In this document: in pieces, positions 1 through 6,982 of the stretch
How the letters are laid out: every line of letters starts with the position of its first letter
Position numbering within the stretch: position 1 is the first letter of the stretch
Source of the DNA: Natronomonas sp.
Lineage (GTDB): Archaea; Halobacteriota; Halobacteria; Halobacteriales; Haloarculaceae
Length of the DNA stretch: 7,707 nucleotides
Assembly: GCA_007135435.1 (NCBI GenBank)
Contig: SLIW01000176.1
Location: 1-7,707, forward strand
Direction of reading: 5' to 3'
Position numbers and translations under genes: made by a program
The notes under the pieces: model-generated
Told to the model about the DNA's origin: nothing
What the model saw: only the letters and a program-made list of their open reading frames with translations
The model's database searches: none

Positions 1-8
1 CAGCGAGC

Positions 9-1463
9 ATGGCGCGAGGGCCCAGCGGCAACGGACCGAACAGTCAATCCATCGTGTCTCGTCGACACTTCGTCACCTCCGTGGGGGCGGCGGGGACGGC
101 CGTCACGCTCGCTGGCTGTGTCGGCGGCGACGACGACCCCTCCGACGACACCGCGGACGACGTGGATGACGAGGTCGACGACGGCGACGAGGAGGAACCC
201 GAGGGGGAGTGGCCGGACTTCAGCGGCGAGGAGATCTACTACCTCGCCGAGTCGTCCGACCGGGAGTACCAGGAGTTCTGGCAGCGCGTGGCCAACCGGT
301 TCCAGGAGGCGACCGGCGCCCAGGTGACGATCGAGTTCGCCGGGCACGCGGAGGGCTATCGCGATCGCCTCATCCAGATGGTCCAGGCGGGCGACCCCCC
401 GGACGTCACCCACGCGTCGCTGAACATGGCGTCCTCGCTGGGCCAGCAGGGCCAGCTCGCGGACCACACCGAGGTCCTCGAGTACTGGGAGGACGTCTGG
501 GGCGAGTCGTTCGACGACCAGTTCAGGATCCTCCTGGACGGCGAGGACAAGTACCTCCCGCTGCACGCGAACATCTTCGGGAACTGGTACCGCGACGACG
601 TCTTCGACGTCGAGCCCAACTCGTGGGAACGGGAGCTCGAGATGGCCGCGGAACACGACGAGGGACCGGGTGGGACCCGGGGGTACTTCATGCCGATCCG
701 GGTCGGCCTCTGGGCCAACGACATGCAGCTCCTGACCAACGGCTGGACCCTCGGCGCGCAGGTCTTCGACCGCGACGACGATGGCGAGCTGCAGGTCGTC
801 CTCGACCAGGAGGGCCACGCCGAGCTGTGGAGCGAGGCCCTCGACCACATGGAGGAGCTCTACGAGTACTCCGACGACAACCTCGACGCGTTCTACAGCG
901 AGCTGTTCACGGCCCTGGGGACGGAGTCGGCCTACCAGGCCCACTGGGTCGGGACCCACCTGAAGATCTTCTCGATCGACTCCCCCGTCGCCGAGCACAT
1001 CACCGAGACCGACCCCGCGGTCCCCGAGGGGATGGACCGCCGCCAGTGGGGGAACATCCAGGGGCAGGCGGTGACCGCCGACGGGAACACGGAGGTCGGC
1101 CTGGAGTTCCTGAAGTTCCTCGCCCACCCCGAGAACGTCATGGGCTACTACTTCGCCGAGGACCTCCAGCAGGACCCGATCCTCACGTCGGTGGCCGAAC
1201 ACGAGCTGTTCGCCCAGCACTGGGAGGAGATGAAGGAGGGGACGCCCTGGCGGGACTCCGACCTCAAGTACCACCGCCTCGAGGAGTCGGAATTCGTCGA
1301 CTGGGGCACCGAGGTCGACCCCGTGAACCCGCGCGCGTTCGAGGTGAACGTGAGCCACCCGATGGGGCGGGTCGTCAACCAGGCGCTGGCGGAGGGTCGC
1401 GACCACCAGGAGGTGCTCGAGGAGATCGCCGAGGACCTCCGGGCCGACCATCTCGAGGCGTAG
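9..1463 (+). CDS. Extracellular solute-binding lipoprotein of a CUT1-type ABC importer
   Basis: This 484-residue protein should bind the transported solute outside the membrane and deliver it to the permeases encoded downstream. The N-terminus has a Tat motif (SRRHF, residues 17-21), a short hydrophobic stretch and a lipobox LAGC ending at Cys37, so it is probably exported folded and lipid-anchored. Residues about 38-68 form a very acidic Asp/Glu linker typical of haloarchaeal surface lipoproteins. The remainder resembles family 1 solute-binding proteins (MalE/UgpB type) in length and in its early YYLAES strand and GDPPDV segment. The ATG at 9 is the first possible start; a GTG at 54 (residue 16) would still keep the RR motif. 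Only eight bases lie upstream, so the promoter is out of view. The family assignment rests on overall pattern plus gene order with two permeases and an ATPase. The substrate is not determined; a sugar or glycerol-phosphate-like compound is an inference from the family. Confidence 0.9.
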   Translation: MARGPSGNGPNSQSIVSRRHFVTSVGAAGTAVTLAGCVGGDDDPSDDTADDVDDEVDDGDEEEPEGEWPDFSGEEIYYLAESSDREYQEFWQRVANRFQEATGAQVTIEFAGHAEGYRDRLIQMVQAGDPPDVTHASLNMASSLGQQGQLADHTEVLEYWEDVWGESFDDQFRILLDGEDKYLPLHANIFGNWYRDDVFDVEPNSWERELEMAAEHDEGPGGTRGYFMPIRVGLWANDMQLLTNGWTLGAQVFDRDDDGELQVVLDQEGHAELWSEALDHMEELYEYSDDNLDAFYSELFTALGTESAYQAHWVGTHLKIFSIDSPVAEHITETDPAVPEGMDRRQWGNIQGQAVTADGNTEVGLEFLKFLAHPENVMGYYFAEDLQQDPILTSVAEHELFAQHWEEMKEGTPWRDSDLKYHRLEESEFVDWGTEVDPVNPRAFEVNVSHPMGRVVNQALAEGRDHQEVLEEIAEDLRADHLEA

Positions 1464-1487
1464 CAAGTGTCCGGTCCTCGCCCGTCG

Positions 1488-1622
1488 CCGGGCCACTGCC
1501 GCGACGGCAGGACGCCCGAGCCGGCCGTCCCACCGGGCCGCTGCCGCGACGGCAGGTCGCCCGTGACGGCCGTCTCACCGGGCACCCGCCGCGACGACAG
1601 GCCGCCCGAGACGGCCGTCCCA
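1488..1622. repeat. Three tandem 45-bp GC-rich repeats with internal hairpins
   Basis: Three head-to-tail copies occupy 1488-1532, 1533-1577 and 1578-1622. Copies 1 and 2 differ at 5 of 45 positions, 1 and 3 at 6, and 2 and 3 at 7, with no indels. Copies 1 and 2 each contain a perfect stem-loop, CTGCCG-CGA-CGGCAG (1496-1510 and 1541-1555); copy 3 has two mismatches in that stem. Copies 2 and 3 also contain the palindrome ACGGCCGT. The array starts 25 bases after the stop of the binding-protein gene and ends 62 bases before the next possible start codon. By position it resembles the hairpin repeats between malE and malF in enteric bacteria, which raise the level of binding-protein mRNA relative to permease mRNA; a similar role here is inference. 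The unit is a multiple of three and open in several frames, as expected at this GC content, so I do not call it coding. Confidence 0.85.
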
Positions 1623-1671
1623 CCGCGCAGCAGCCATCCGTCGGTGGCTCGCACCCGGGACGTGATTGCGA

Positions 1672-1677
1672 AGGAGG
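1672..1677 (+). promoter_or_regulatory. Strong Shine-Dalgarno site AGGAGG
   Basis: AGGAGG ends six bases before the ATG at 1684. It matches the anti-Shine-Dalgarno end of archaeal 16S rRNA very well. It serves the 16-codon ORF at 1684 and not the permease ATG at 1744, which lies 66 bases away and has no such site close to it. Confidence 0.6.
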
Positions 1678-1683
1678 ACAGCG

Positions 1684-1734
1684 ATGGGACCGTTCGAACG
1701 TCGACGGAAACGCTGGAATGATCTCGATCCGTAG
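1684..1734 (+). CDS. Possible 16-residue leader peptide (uORF) before the first permease
   Basis: The ORF reads MGPFERRRKRWNDLDP and ends at TAG (1732-1734). It has the best ribosome binding site in the window at ideal spacing. Its stop lies nine bases before the permease ATG at 1744 and it is in the same reading frame as the permease. Three readings are possible. It may be a translated leader that feeds ribosomes to the permease start by termination-reinitiation. It may be the original permease N-terminus, cut off by a nonsense change or a sequence error at 1732-1734. It may be chance. The basic composition would suit a cytoplasmic permease N-terminus. No family is recognised, and confidence that it is a real translated unit is low. 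Confidence 0.35.
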   Translation: MGPFERRRKRWNDLDP

Positions 1735-1743
1735 GCCACCACG

Positions 1744-2691
1744 ATGATCGACGTCGAAACCGTCATGCCGATATCGCGAGCCCGCCGGGACAGGCTCTAC
1801 GAGTTCCTCTCCCAGCGGCGGATGATGATCGGCTTCACGGTGCTCCCGGTCGTCCTGCTGTTCACGCTCATCCTGGCGTTCCCCATCCTCTGGGCCGTGG
1901 CGGCGAGCTTCCACGACATCCACGCGTTCGATCCCGAGTGGCACTGGGTTGGCCTGGAGAACTACGTCCACTACCTGTTCGACGACCGCGTGTTCTGGCA
2001 CAGCCTGTGGCTCTCCGCGTCGTTCGCCGCCGTCTCCGTCGCGATACACGTCGTCGTCGGGACGGCCGTCGCGCTCCTGTTGAACCACACGTTCCCGTTC
2101 AAGAAGTTCGTGAGCGCGGTCCTGTTCCTCCCGTTCCTGATCCCGACGGCCATCCTGGGGTTCGGGATCACCTACATGATGAACTCCACGTTCGGGATCG
2201 TCAACTGGACCCTCGTCGACCTCGGGATCATGGAGACGACCCGGGGGTGGTTCGGCAACCCGGACACCGCACTCTACGTCGTCGCTGCGGTCAACAGCTG
2301 GAAGTTCTACGCGCTCGTGACCATCATGGTGTACGCGCGGCTGCAGTCGATCCCCTCCGAGCACTACGAGACCGCGAAGATCATGGGGGCGAACGCCTGG
2401 GAGCGGTTCCGGGACATCACCCTGCCCAACCTCAAGGGCGTGCTCTTCCTCGTGGTCCTCCTGGACACCATCTGGATGTTCTTCAAGTTCGACATCATCT
2501 GGATCCTCACCGGCGAGGGACCGAGCTACTCGACGCGGATCTCGGTCATCTACGCCTACCAGGTCGCGTTCCAGCGCACCGCCCTCGGCGACGCCGCGGC
2601 CATCTCGGTGCTGCTGTTCGTCATCGTCGGCGCCGGCGCGCTGACGTACTTCTACGTCCTCGAGCCCGCCGAGGAGGTGCGCGCCGAATGA
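1744..2691 (+). CDS. CUT1-type ABC transporter permease, MalF/UgpA-like
   Basis: This 315-residue inner-membrane subunit is one half of the translocation pore. TM1 covers about residues 28-54, and further hydrophobic segments follow around 90-115, 120-145, 175-200, 235-255 and 280-305. This fits the six-helix MalF/UgpA type without the long periplasmic insert of enteric MalF. The EAA loop that docks on the ATPase is clear: E209-T-A-K-I-M-G215 followed by I225-T-L-P228, with standard spacing. The ATG at 1744 is the first in frame after TAG at 1732, but no Shine-Dalgarno precedes it; ATG at 1765 (residue 8) is an alternative. Translation may depend on coupling to the 16-codon ORF just upstream. 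The stop overlaps the next permease start as ATGA, so the two permeases are probably co-translated and form a heterodimer. The family is certain; the substrate is not. Confidence 0.93.
   Translation: MIDVETVMPISRARRDRLYEFLSQRRMMIGFTVLPVVLLFTLILAFPILWAVAASFHDIHAFDPEWHWVGLENYVHYLFDDRVFWHSLWLSASFAAVSVAIHVVVGTAVALLLNHTFPFKKFVSAVLFLPFLIPTAILGFGITYMMNSTFGIVNWTLVDLGIMETTRGWFGNPDTALYVVAAVNSWKFYALVTIMVYARLQSIPSEHYETAKIMGANAWERFRDITLPNLKGVLFLVVLLDTIWMFFKFDIIWILTGEGPSYSTRISVIYAYQVAFQRTALGDAAAISVLLFVIVGAGALTYFYVLEPAEEVRAE
2673..2677 (+). promoter_or_regulatory. Shine-Dalgarno site GGAGG for the overlapping second permease start
   Basis: GGAGG lies inside the last codons of the first permease gene and ends ten bases before the ATG at 2688. 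It supports translation beginning at the ATGA overlap. A second copy, GGAGG at 2765-2769, sits eight bases before an in-frame ATG at 2778, so the start is ambiguous. Confidence 0.6.
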
Positions 2692-3653
2692 GCCACGAGG
2701 TCGACCGCGAGGGTCCGGGCCACGGGGCGGACCGCGAGGGACCGAGCCACGAGGTCGACCGCGAGGAGGCGACGATCATGGACTACCGGGGGTCCATCCC
2801 CGTCTGGCGACACCTCCGGTACCGCCACCGTCGGCTGATCCGCCGGTCGATCCTGTACGTCGGGATCGCGTTCGTCACGCTGCTGATCCTGTTGCCGGTG
2901 CTGTGGATGCTCACCTCCGCCGTCAGGCCGGTCGGCGACGTGATCACCCGGAACCCGTCGCTGGTCCCGTCGACGGTCACCGTCGAGCACTTCGCGGACC
3001 TCTTCTTCGACTCGCGGTTCCCGATCTACCTGCGGAACACGGTCATCGTGACCGCCGGGGTCGTCCTCCTGTCGACGACGTGTGCGACCCTCGGGGGGTA
3101 CGGCCTCACCCGGATCGACGTGCCGTACAAACGGACCTTCGCCCGCGGGGTCCTCTTCACGTACATGTTCCCGCCGATCCTGCTGGCCATCCCCATGTAC
3201 ATCCTCTGGAGCAACATCGGGATGATCAACACCCACCTCGGGTTGATCCTCGCGATCACGGCGCGCGTGTTGCCGTTCTCGCTGTGGCTGATGTGGAAGT
3301 TCTTCCTCAACGTCCCGTACTCGCTGGAGGAGTCGGCCCAGATGGCCGGGGCGACCCGGTTCCAGGCGTTCAAGGACATCGCGCTCCCGATCGCCAAGCC
3401 CGGGATCATCGCCGTCGCGATCCTCGCGTTCGCGTTCGCGTGGGGCGACTACACGATGGCGCTGGTCCTCATGACGGACCTCGACATGTTCGTCATCACG
3501 ACGGGTATCGAGGCCAGCTTCTTCGCCGGCGGCCAGATCGACTGGGGGCTCGTGCTGGCGGGCTGTGCCGTCGCCCTGATCCCGCCGCTGCTGTTCGTGT
3601 ACTTCCTCCAGAAGTACTACGTCCACGGCATGTCCGCCGGGGGTGCGCCGTGA
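2688..3653 (+). CDS. CUT1-type ABC transporter permease, MalG/UgpE-like
   Basis: This 321-residue protein is the second pore subunit. TM1 is about residues 54-79 (SILYVGIAFVTLL onward), and five more hydrophobic segments run to the C-terminus. The EAA loop is intact: E215-S-A-Q-M-A-G221, then I231-A-L-P234, which matches the MalG side of the family. It starts by ATGA overlap with the first permease and has its own GGAGG. The first 30 residues are an odd charged tail made of three 9-residue repeats (SHEVDREGP, GHGADREGP, SHEVDREEA). An in-frame ATG at 2778, preceded by GGAGG, would give a 291-residue protein without the tail, closer to typical MalG-type proteins. I keep the upstream start because of the overlap and its site, but either or both may be used. 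The family call is secure; the exact N-terminus is not. Confidence 0.92.
   Translation: MSHEVDREGPGHGADREGPSHEVDREEATIMDYRGSIPVWRHLRYRHRRLIRRSILYVGIAFVTLLILLPVLWMLTSAVRPVGDVITRNPSLVPSTVTVEHFADLFFDSRFPIYLRNTVIVTAGVVLLSTTCATLGGYGLTRIDVPYKRTFARGVLFTYMFPPILLAIPMYILWSNIGMINTHLGLILAITARVLPFSLWLMWKFFLNVPYSLEESAQMAGATRFQAFKDIALPIAKPGIIAVAILAFAFAWGDYTMALVLMTDLDMFVITTGIEASFFAGGQIDWGLVLAGCAVALIPPLLFVYFLQKYYVHGMSAGGAP
2691..2771. repeat. Three tandem 27-bp repeats at the permease N-terminus
   Basis: The copies lie at 2691-2717, 2718-2744 and 2745-2771. Copies 1 and 3 are identical over their first 22 bases and match at 24 of 27; the middle copy is more diverged. The unit is nine codons long, so copy-number change would keep frame. 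Each copy contains the core GACCGCGAGG. The array lies between two candidate start codons (2688 and 2778), and its last copy supplies the GGAGG of the second start. Confidence 0.8.
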
Positions 3654-3682
3654 CCGCGAGCCGCCCGCTCGCGACCGTCCGG

Positions 3683-3720
3683 GCGATCCGGAGCGTCCGC
3701 CCTGATCGGACCGGATCCGC
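3683..3720. other. Imperfect inverted repeat in the permease-ATPase spacer
   Basis: GCGATCCGG (3683-3691) can pair with CCGGATCCGC (3711-3720) with one bulged base and a 19-base loop. It lies in the 154-base spacer after the second permease gene. No T-run follows, so it is not a convincing terminator. The rest of this spacer shows only short GGATCC-rich sequence and the ATPase ribosome binding site. Confidence 0.3.
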
Positions 3721-3792
3721 CAGCAGCGCGGGCCCTGCCGAGCGCACAGACCGAACCAGTCGTGACCGATCCCCCGGATCCGTCGACAACCA

Positions 3793-3796
3793 GGAG
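3793..3796 (+). promoter_or_regulatory. Likely ribosome binding site GGAG for the ATPase gene
   Basis: GGAG ends eleven bases before the ATG at 3808. The spacing is slightly long but usable, and it supports this start over later ones. It implies that the ATPase is translated from a longer operon mRNA with a leader, not a leaderless one. Confidence 0.45.
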
Positions 3797-3807
3797 CGCA
3801 CCCGACC

Positions 3808-4944
3808 ATGTCATCGATAACGATCACCGATCTGCGAAAGGAGTACAGCGTGAAGGCCGGCACCGAGGTCGCCGTCGACGGCATCGACCTCGCCATCGAG
3901 AGCGGCGAGTTCATCTCCATCGTCGGGCCGTCCGGCTGCGGGAAGACGACGACCCTCCGGTGCATCGCGGGACTCGAGATCCCCACGAGCGGGACGATCG
4001 CGTTCGACGGCGTCGACGTGACGGAGGTCCCCGCCAACAAGCGGGACCTCGCGATGATGTTCCAGGACATCGCGCTGTACCCCCACATGACGGTGCGACA
4101 GAACATCGCCTACCCGCTCAAGATCGCCGGGATCGACAAGGAGACCCGCCACGAGACCGCGCGGGAGGCGGCCGAGGTCATGCAGATCGGGGACCTGCTC
4201 GACAAGCACCCGGGCGAGCTCTCCGGGGGCCAGCAGCAGCGGGCCGGCCTCGCCCGCACCATCGTGCAGGATCCCATCGCGTTCCTGATGGACGAGCCGC
4301 TGTCGGACCTCGACGCGCAGCTGAAGATCGAGATGCGCCGGGAGATCCAGCGGGTCCACAAGCGCCTCGGGAAGGCGACGATCTACGTCACCCACGACCA
4401 GGAGGAGGCGTTGACGATGTCCGACCGGGTGGTCGTTCTCAACGACGGCCGGATCGAGCAGATCGGGGCACCCGAGGCCGTGTACAACCGGCCGGCCAAC
4501 GCGTTCGTCGCGACGTTCGTCGGCAACCCCAGCATCAACTACCTCGAGGGGACCGTCGACTCGGCGCGCGGCGACTCGATCGACGTCTCCGTCCACGGGC
4601 GGCGGTTCGCGATGGACCTCGAGCCCGACGCGAGGGTCTCCCCCGGCGACACGGTGGCCGTCGGGATCCGCCCGCAGCACGTCGAGGTGGTCGCCGACCC
4701 CGACACGGGCCACTTCGGCGGGGTCCTGTCGCTGTTCGAACCGGTCGACGACCGCGCCCACACCACCGTGGACGGCCCCGAGGGCGAGTTCCGCGCCGTC
4801 ACGGACGCCAACGCCCCGTTCGACGAGGGCGACGAGATCGGGCTGGTCGTCGACGAGGGGAAGGTCCTCCTCTTCGACGACGACACCGGCGAGCTCCTCG
4901 CCCGCGCGGCGACTCCGGACGATCCCGTCTCACAGCGACCCTGA
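3808..4944 (+). CDS. ABC transporter ATP-binding protein, MalK/UgpC-like
   Basis: This 378-residue cytoplasmic ATPase would drive the importer as a homodimer beneath the two permeases. All nucleotide-binding motifs are present: Walker A GPSGCGKTT (40-48), Q-loop Gln86 in FQDIALYPHMTV, signature LSGGQ (138-142), Walker B ending in MDEP with Asp162 and Glu163, D-loop LSDLDAQ (165-171) and switch His196 in THDQEEA. The region from about 220 (PEAVYNRPANAF) is the MalK-type linker into a C-terminal OB/TOBE domain, which includes GIRPQHV (286-292). Length and domain order are normal for MalK/UgpC proteins. The D-loop has Asp where many relatives have Asn, a minor change. The gene follows the second permease after 154 bases and completes the importer. 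In haloarchaea such an ATPase may serve more than one transporter, but here it is adjacent to its partners. No substrate can be assigned. Confidence 0.96.
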   Translation: MSSITITDLRKEYSVKAGTEVAVDGIDLAIESGEFISIVGPSGCGKTTTLRCIAGLEIPTSGTIAFDGVDVTEVPANKRDLAMMFQDIALYPHMTVRQNIAYPLKIAGIDKETRHETAREAAEVMQIGDLLDKHPGELSGGQQQRAGLARTIVQDPIAFLMDEPLSDLDAQLKIEMRREIQRVHKRLGKATIYVTHDQEEALTMSDRVVVLNDGRIEQIGAPEAVYNRPANAFVATFVGNPSINYLEGTVDSARGDSIDVSVHGRRFAMDLEPDARVSPGDTVAVGIRPQHVEVVADPDTGHFGGVLSLFEPVDDRAHTTVDGPEGEFRAVTDANAPFDEGDEIGLVVDEGKVLLFDDDTGELLARAATPDDPVSQRP

Positions 4945-5060
4945 GTCCAATAGCGTCCCGTGCGTCTCGCAATCGCCCCAGCGTGTCACTGCTCACCTGA
5001 GGCCGGGATAGCCGGGAGCGAACACGATGGGCAGGTGGAACCGCGGTGGCCGTGAGGAAG

Positions 5061-5068
5061 CTATTTGT
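5061..5068 (+). promoter_or_regulatory. TATA-like promoter element for a leaderless transcript
   Basis: CTATTTGT stands out as AT-rich in a very GC-rich spacer. The TATTTG core begins 30 bases before the ATG at 5092, which would place the transcription start at or a few bases before the start codon, the common haloarchaeal arrangement. There is no Shine-Dalgarno before 5092. A perfect 8-base palindrome ACCGCGGT (5040-5047) lies just upstream and could be a regulator site or chance. This element separates the gene from the transporter operon. Confidence 0.55.
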
Positions 5069-5091
5069 ACGTCGAGGGGTGCTACCATACC

Positions 5092-6960
5092 ATGTCGACG
5101 CCCTCGGACCCGGATCGGCCGGGTGACGGTGACGGTCCGTACCTCCGCCGTCGGGTGAACGATCCGGTCGACTGGTACTCCTGGGGGCGAGGGACCCTCG
5201 AGACCGCCCGCCGGGAGGACGTCCCGATCTTCCTCTCGATCGGCTATGCGACGAGTCACTGGTGTCACGCCATGGCCGAGGAGAGCTTCCGGGACGATGG
5301 GGTGGCCGAGCTGCTGAACGAGGCGTTCGTACCCGTCGTCGTCGACCGGGATCGGCGTCCGGACCTCGACCTCGTCTACCAGGCGATCTGCCGCGTCGCG
5401 ACCGGCGACGCGGGTTGGCCGCTGTCGGCCTGGCTCACGCCCGCGGGGAAGCCGTTCTACGTGGGGACGTACTTCCCTCCGGAGCACGAGGACTGGGCGC
5501 CGGGGTTCACCGCCCTGCTCGAGCTGATCGCCGAGAAGTGGCACAGCGAACCGGTGCGGGAGGCGCTCGAGACGCGCGCCGAGGAGTGGGCGGGGTACGC
5601 GGCAGAGGCGCTCTCGACGATCCCCGACACCGCCTCGACCGCCGACGATCGAGTCGACCGCATCGCCGACCTGGCGGTGCGGACCGCCGATACCGAGCAC
5701 GGTGGGTGGGGTACAGGTGCCAAGTTCCCCGAAGCAGCACGGATCGAGCTCCTGTGCGCCGCCGACGGCGAGGGGCGCCGATCGGTCGCGACGCGGACCC
5801 TCGACGCGATGGCGGATGGCGCCCTCCACGATCACCTCGGCGGCGGATTCTTCCGGAGCTGTGCGGACCGCGAGTGGACGGAACCGGTCTGCGAGAAGAC
5901 CCTGCCGGTCAACGCCGCGATAGCGCGCGCATTCCTGGTCGGGTACCGTTCGGTCGGCGACCCCTGCTACGCGGACGCGGTCCGCGGGACCGTCGACTTC
6001 CTCGACCGGGAGCTCTCGACGTCCGAGGGCGGCTACCGCGCCGGGATCGGGGAGTCGAGTCGGGTACCCCCAACGAGGACCGTCGATGGAGGTGCGGGAG
6101 ACGGTGGAGGGATCGAGGAGGTGCCTGGTGCGTACTACGGCTGGACCGTGGAGGAGGCCGAATCTGTCCTCCAGGACACGGAGGCGGCGGCGCTCGTCTG
6201 TGATCGCTTCGGGATCGATGGGGACGCTGGCGAGCCTCGCGCACCGCGGATCGCCGCATCGATCGACGAACTCGCGTCGGCACATTCACTGGAGCCGGAG
6301 GAGGTGGAAGAACGTCTCGACCGTGCGCGCCGCACGCTTCGTGCCGCCCGTGCGGAGCGACCGGCACCGCGGCGTGACGACCGGTTGTTCGTCGGCTGGA
6401 ACGGCTTCGCCGTCCGGACGTTGGCCGAAGGGGCGGAGGTCCTCTCGGACGACGACCTCTCGCGGAGGGCGACCGAGACGCTCCGGTCCGTCCGGGACCG
6501 GGTCTGGGACGGCGAGCGACTCGTGGGCCGCTACGTGGACGACGACGGGGTCCACGCCGACGCCTACCTCGACGACTACGCGTTCGTCGCCGCCGGCGCG
6601 CTGGCGTGCGTCAGGACGACCGGCGACGACGAGTACGGTCAGTTCGCCGAGGACGTCGGTCGTGGGCTCGTCGAGACGTTCCACGATGACGGTCGGCTCT
6701 CGTTCGTCCCACGGGGCCACGACCACTGCCTGCTCACCGATCCGCAGCCGACGGGCGACCGGATCCTCCCGTCGAGCGTGGCGGTCTCCATCGAGGTCCT
6801 GGCCACGCTCGAGCGCCTCACGGACGACGACGTCTTCGAGGGCGTCGCCGGACGCGTCCTCGAGACGTACTCACCACGGATCGACGCGGACCTCCTCCAG
6901 CACCACACGCTGGCGCTCGTTGGACGGCGAGCCCGAGCAGATTCGGAGAAAATTATTTGA
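5092..6960 (+). CDS. DUF255/YyaL (SPATA20-like) thioredoxin-domain protein, divergent and C-terminally short
   Basis: This 622-residue protein has the DUF255 layout: a thioredoxin-like N-terminal domain (about 15-165), then a helical region resembling alpha/alpha-barrel sugar enzymes. Family landmarks are DPVDWYSWG (24-32), PIFLSIGY, HWCH, GWPL (108-111), GTYFPPE, DHLGGGF (247-253) and WNG (436-438). The biochemical role of the family is not established. Several conserved positions are lost. The CxxC motif reads S55-H-W-C58. The family EKMLYDN segment reads EKTLPVN (268-274). The usual QDADS-type motif is replaced by a Gly-rich stretch (about 321-345). Recognisable similarity ends near residue 610, after LLQHHTLALV, and the last residues read into AT-rich DNA, so the usual C-terminal part seems missing. 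ATG 5092 is chosen over TTG 5065 because of the promoter spacing and the conserved N-terminus. It may be a divergent paralogue with a changed function or a decaying gene that is still open. Confidence 0.85.
   Translation: MSTPSDPDRPGDGDGPYLRRRVNDPVDWYSWGRGTLETARREDVPIFLSIGYATSHWCHAMAEESFRDDGVAELLNEAFVPVVVDRDRRPDLDLVYQAICRVATGDAGWPLSAWLTPAGKPFYVGTYFPPEHEDWAPGFTALLELIAEKWHSEPVREALETRAEEWAGYAAEALSTIPDTASTADDRVDRIADLAVRTADTEHGGWGTGAKFPEAARIELLCAADGEGRRSVATRTLDAMADGALHDHLGGGFFRSCADREWTEPVCEKTLPVNAAIARAFLVGYRSVGDPCYADAVRGTVDFLDRELSTSEGGYRAGIGESSRVPPTRTVDGGAGDGGGIEEVPGAYYGWTVEEAESVLQDTEAAALVCDRFGIDGDAGEPRAPRIAASIDELASAHSLEPEEVEERLDRARRTLRAARAERPAPRRDDRLFVGWNGFAVRTLAEGAEVLSDDDLSRRATETLRSVRDRVWDGERLVGRYVDDDGVHADAYLDDYAFVAAGALACVRTTGDDEYGQFAEDVGRGLVETFHDDGRLSFVPRGHDHCLLTDPQPTGDRILPSSVAVSIEVLATLERLTDDDVFEGVAGRVLETYSPRIDADLLQHHTLALVGRRARADSEKII
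6951..6960 (+). promoter_or_regulatory. TATA-like promoter element of the helix-turn-helix gene
   Basis: AATTATTTGA overlaps the last codons and stop of the DUF255 gene. Its TATTTG core begins 29 bases before the ATG at 6983, almost the same spacing as the element at 5061-5068, and fits a leaderless transcript. The purine-rich GGAGAAAA just before it could act as a BRE. The stretch from about 6940 to 6970 is the most AT-rich in the window. Confidence 0.6.
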
Positions 6961-6982
6961 ACATATACGACCACTTCCAGGT

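Noticed and set aside
1488..1622. CRISPR array
   Set aside because: The 45-bp copies are directly adjacent with no spacers and differ from one another. This is a simple tandem repeat.
209..1747. 512-codon open frame overlapping the binding-protein gene in another + frame
   Set aside because: The translation is dominated by Arg, Gly and Pro and has no domain. It is the usual GC-rich shadow of the real gene, which has a clear Tat lipoprotein signal.
3650..3820. 56-residue ORF from a GTG overlapping the second permease stop and running into the ATPase start
   Set aside because: The GTGA overlap looks tempting, but the product is Arg/Ser/Pro-rich without a motif, has no ribosome site and overlaps the ATPase start. 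It is more likely spacer.
2652..4106. 484-codon open frame on the minus strand across both permease and ATPase genes
   Set aside because: It runs opposite several well-supported genes, has low-complexity Arg/Asp/Glu-rich sequence and crosses their boundaries. It is a shadow frame.
9..4944. Assigning the importer to a named substrate such as maltose, xylose or glycerol 3-phosphate
   Set aside because: CUT1 binding proteins diverge too much for a substrate call by eye, and no catabolic gene accompanies the transporter in the window.
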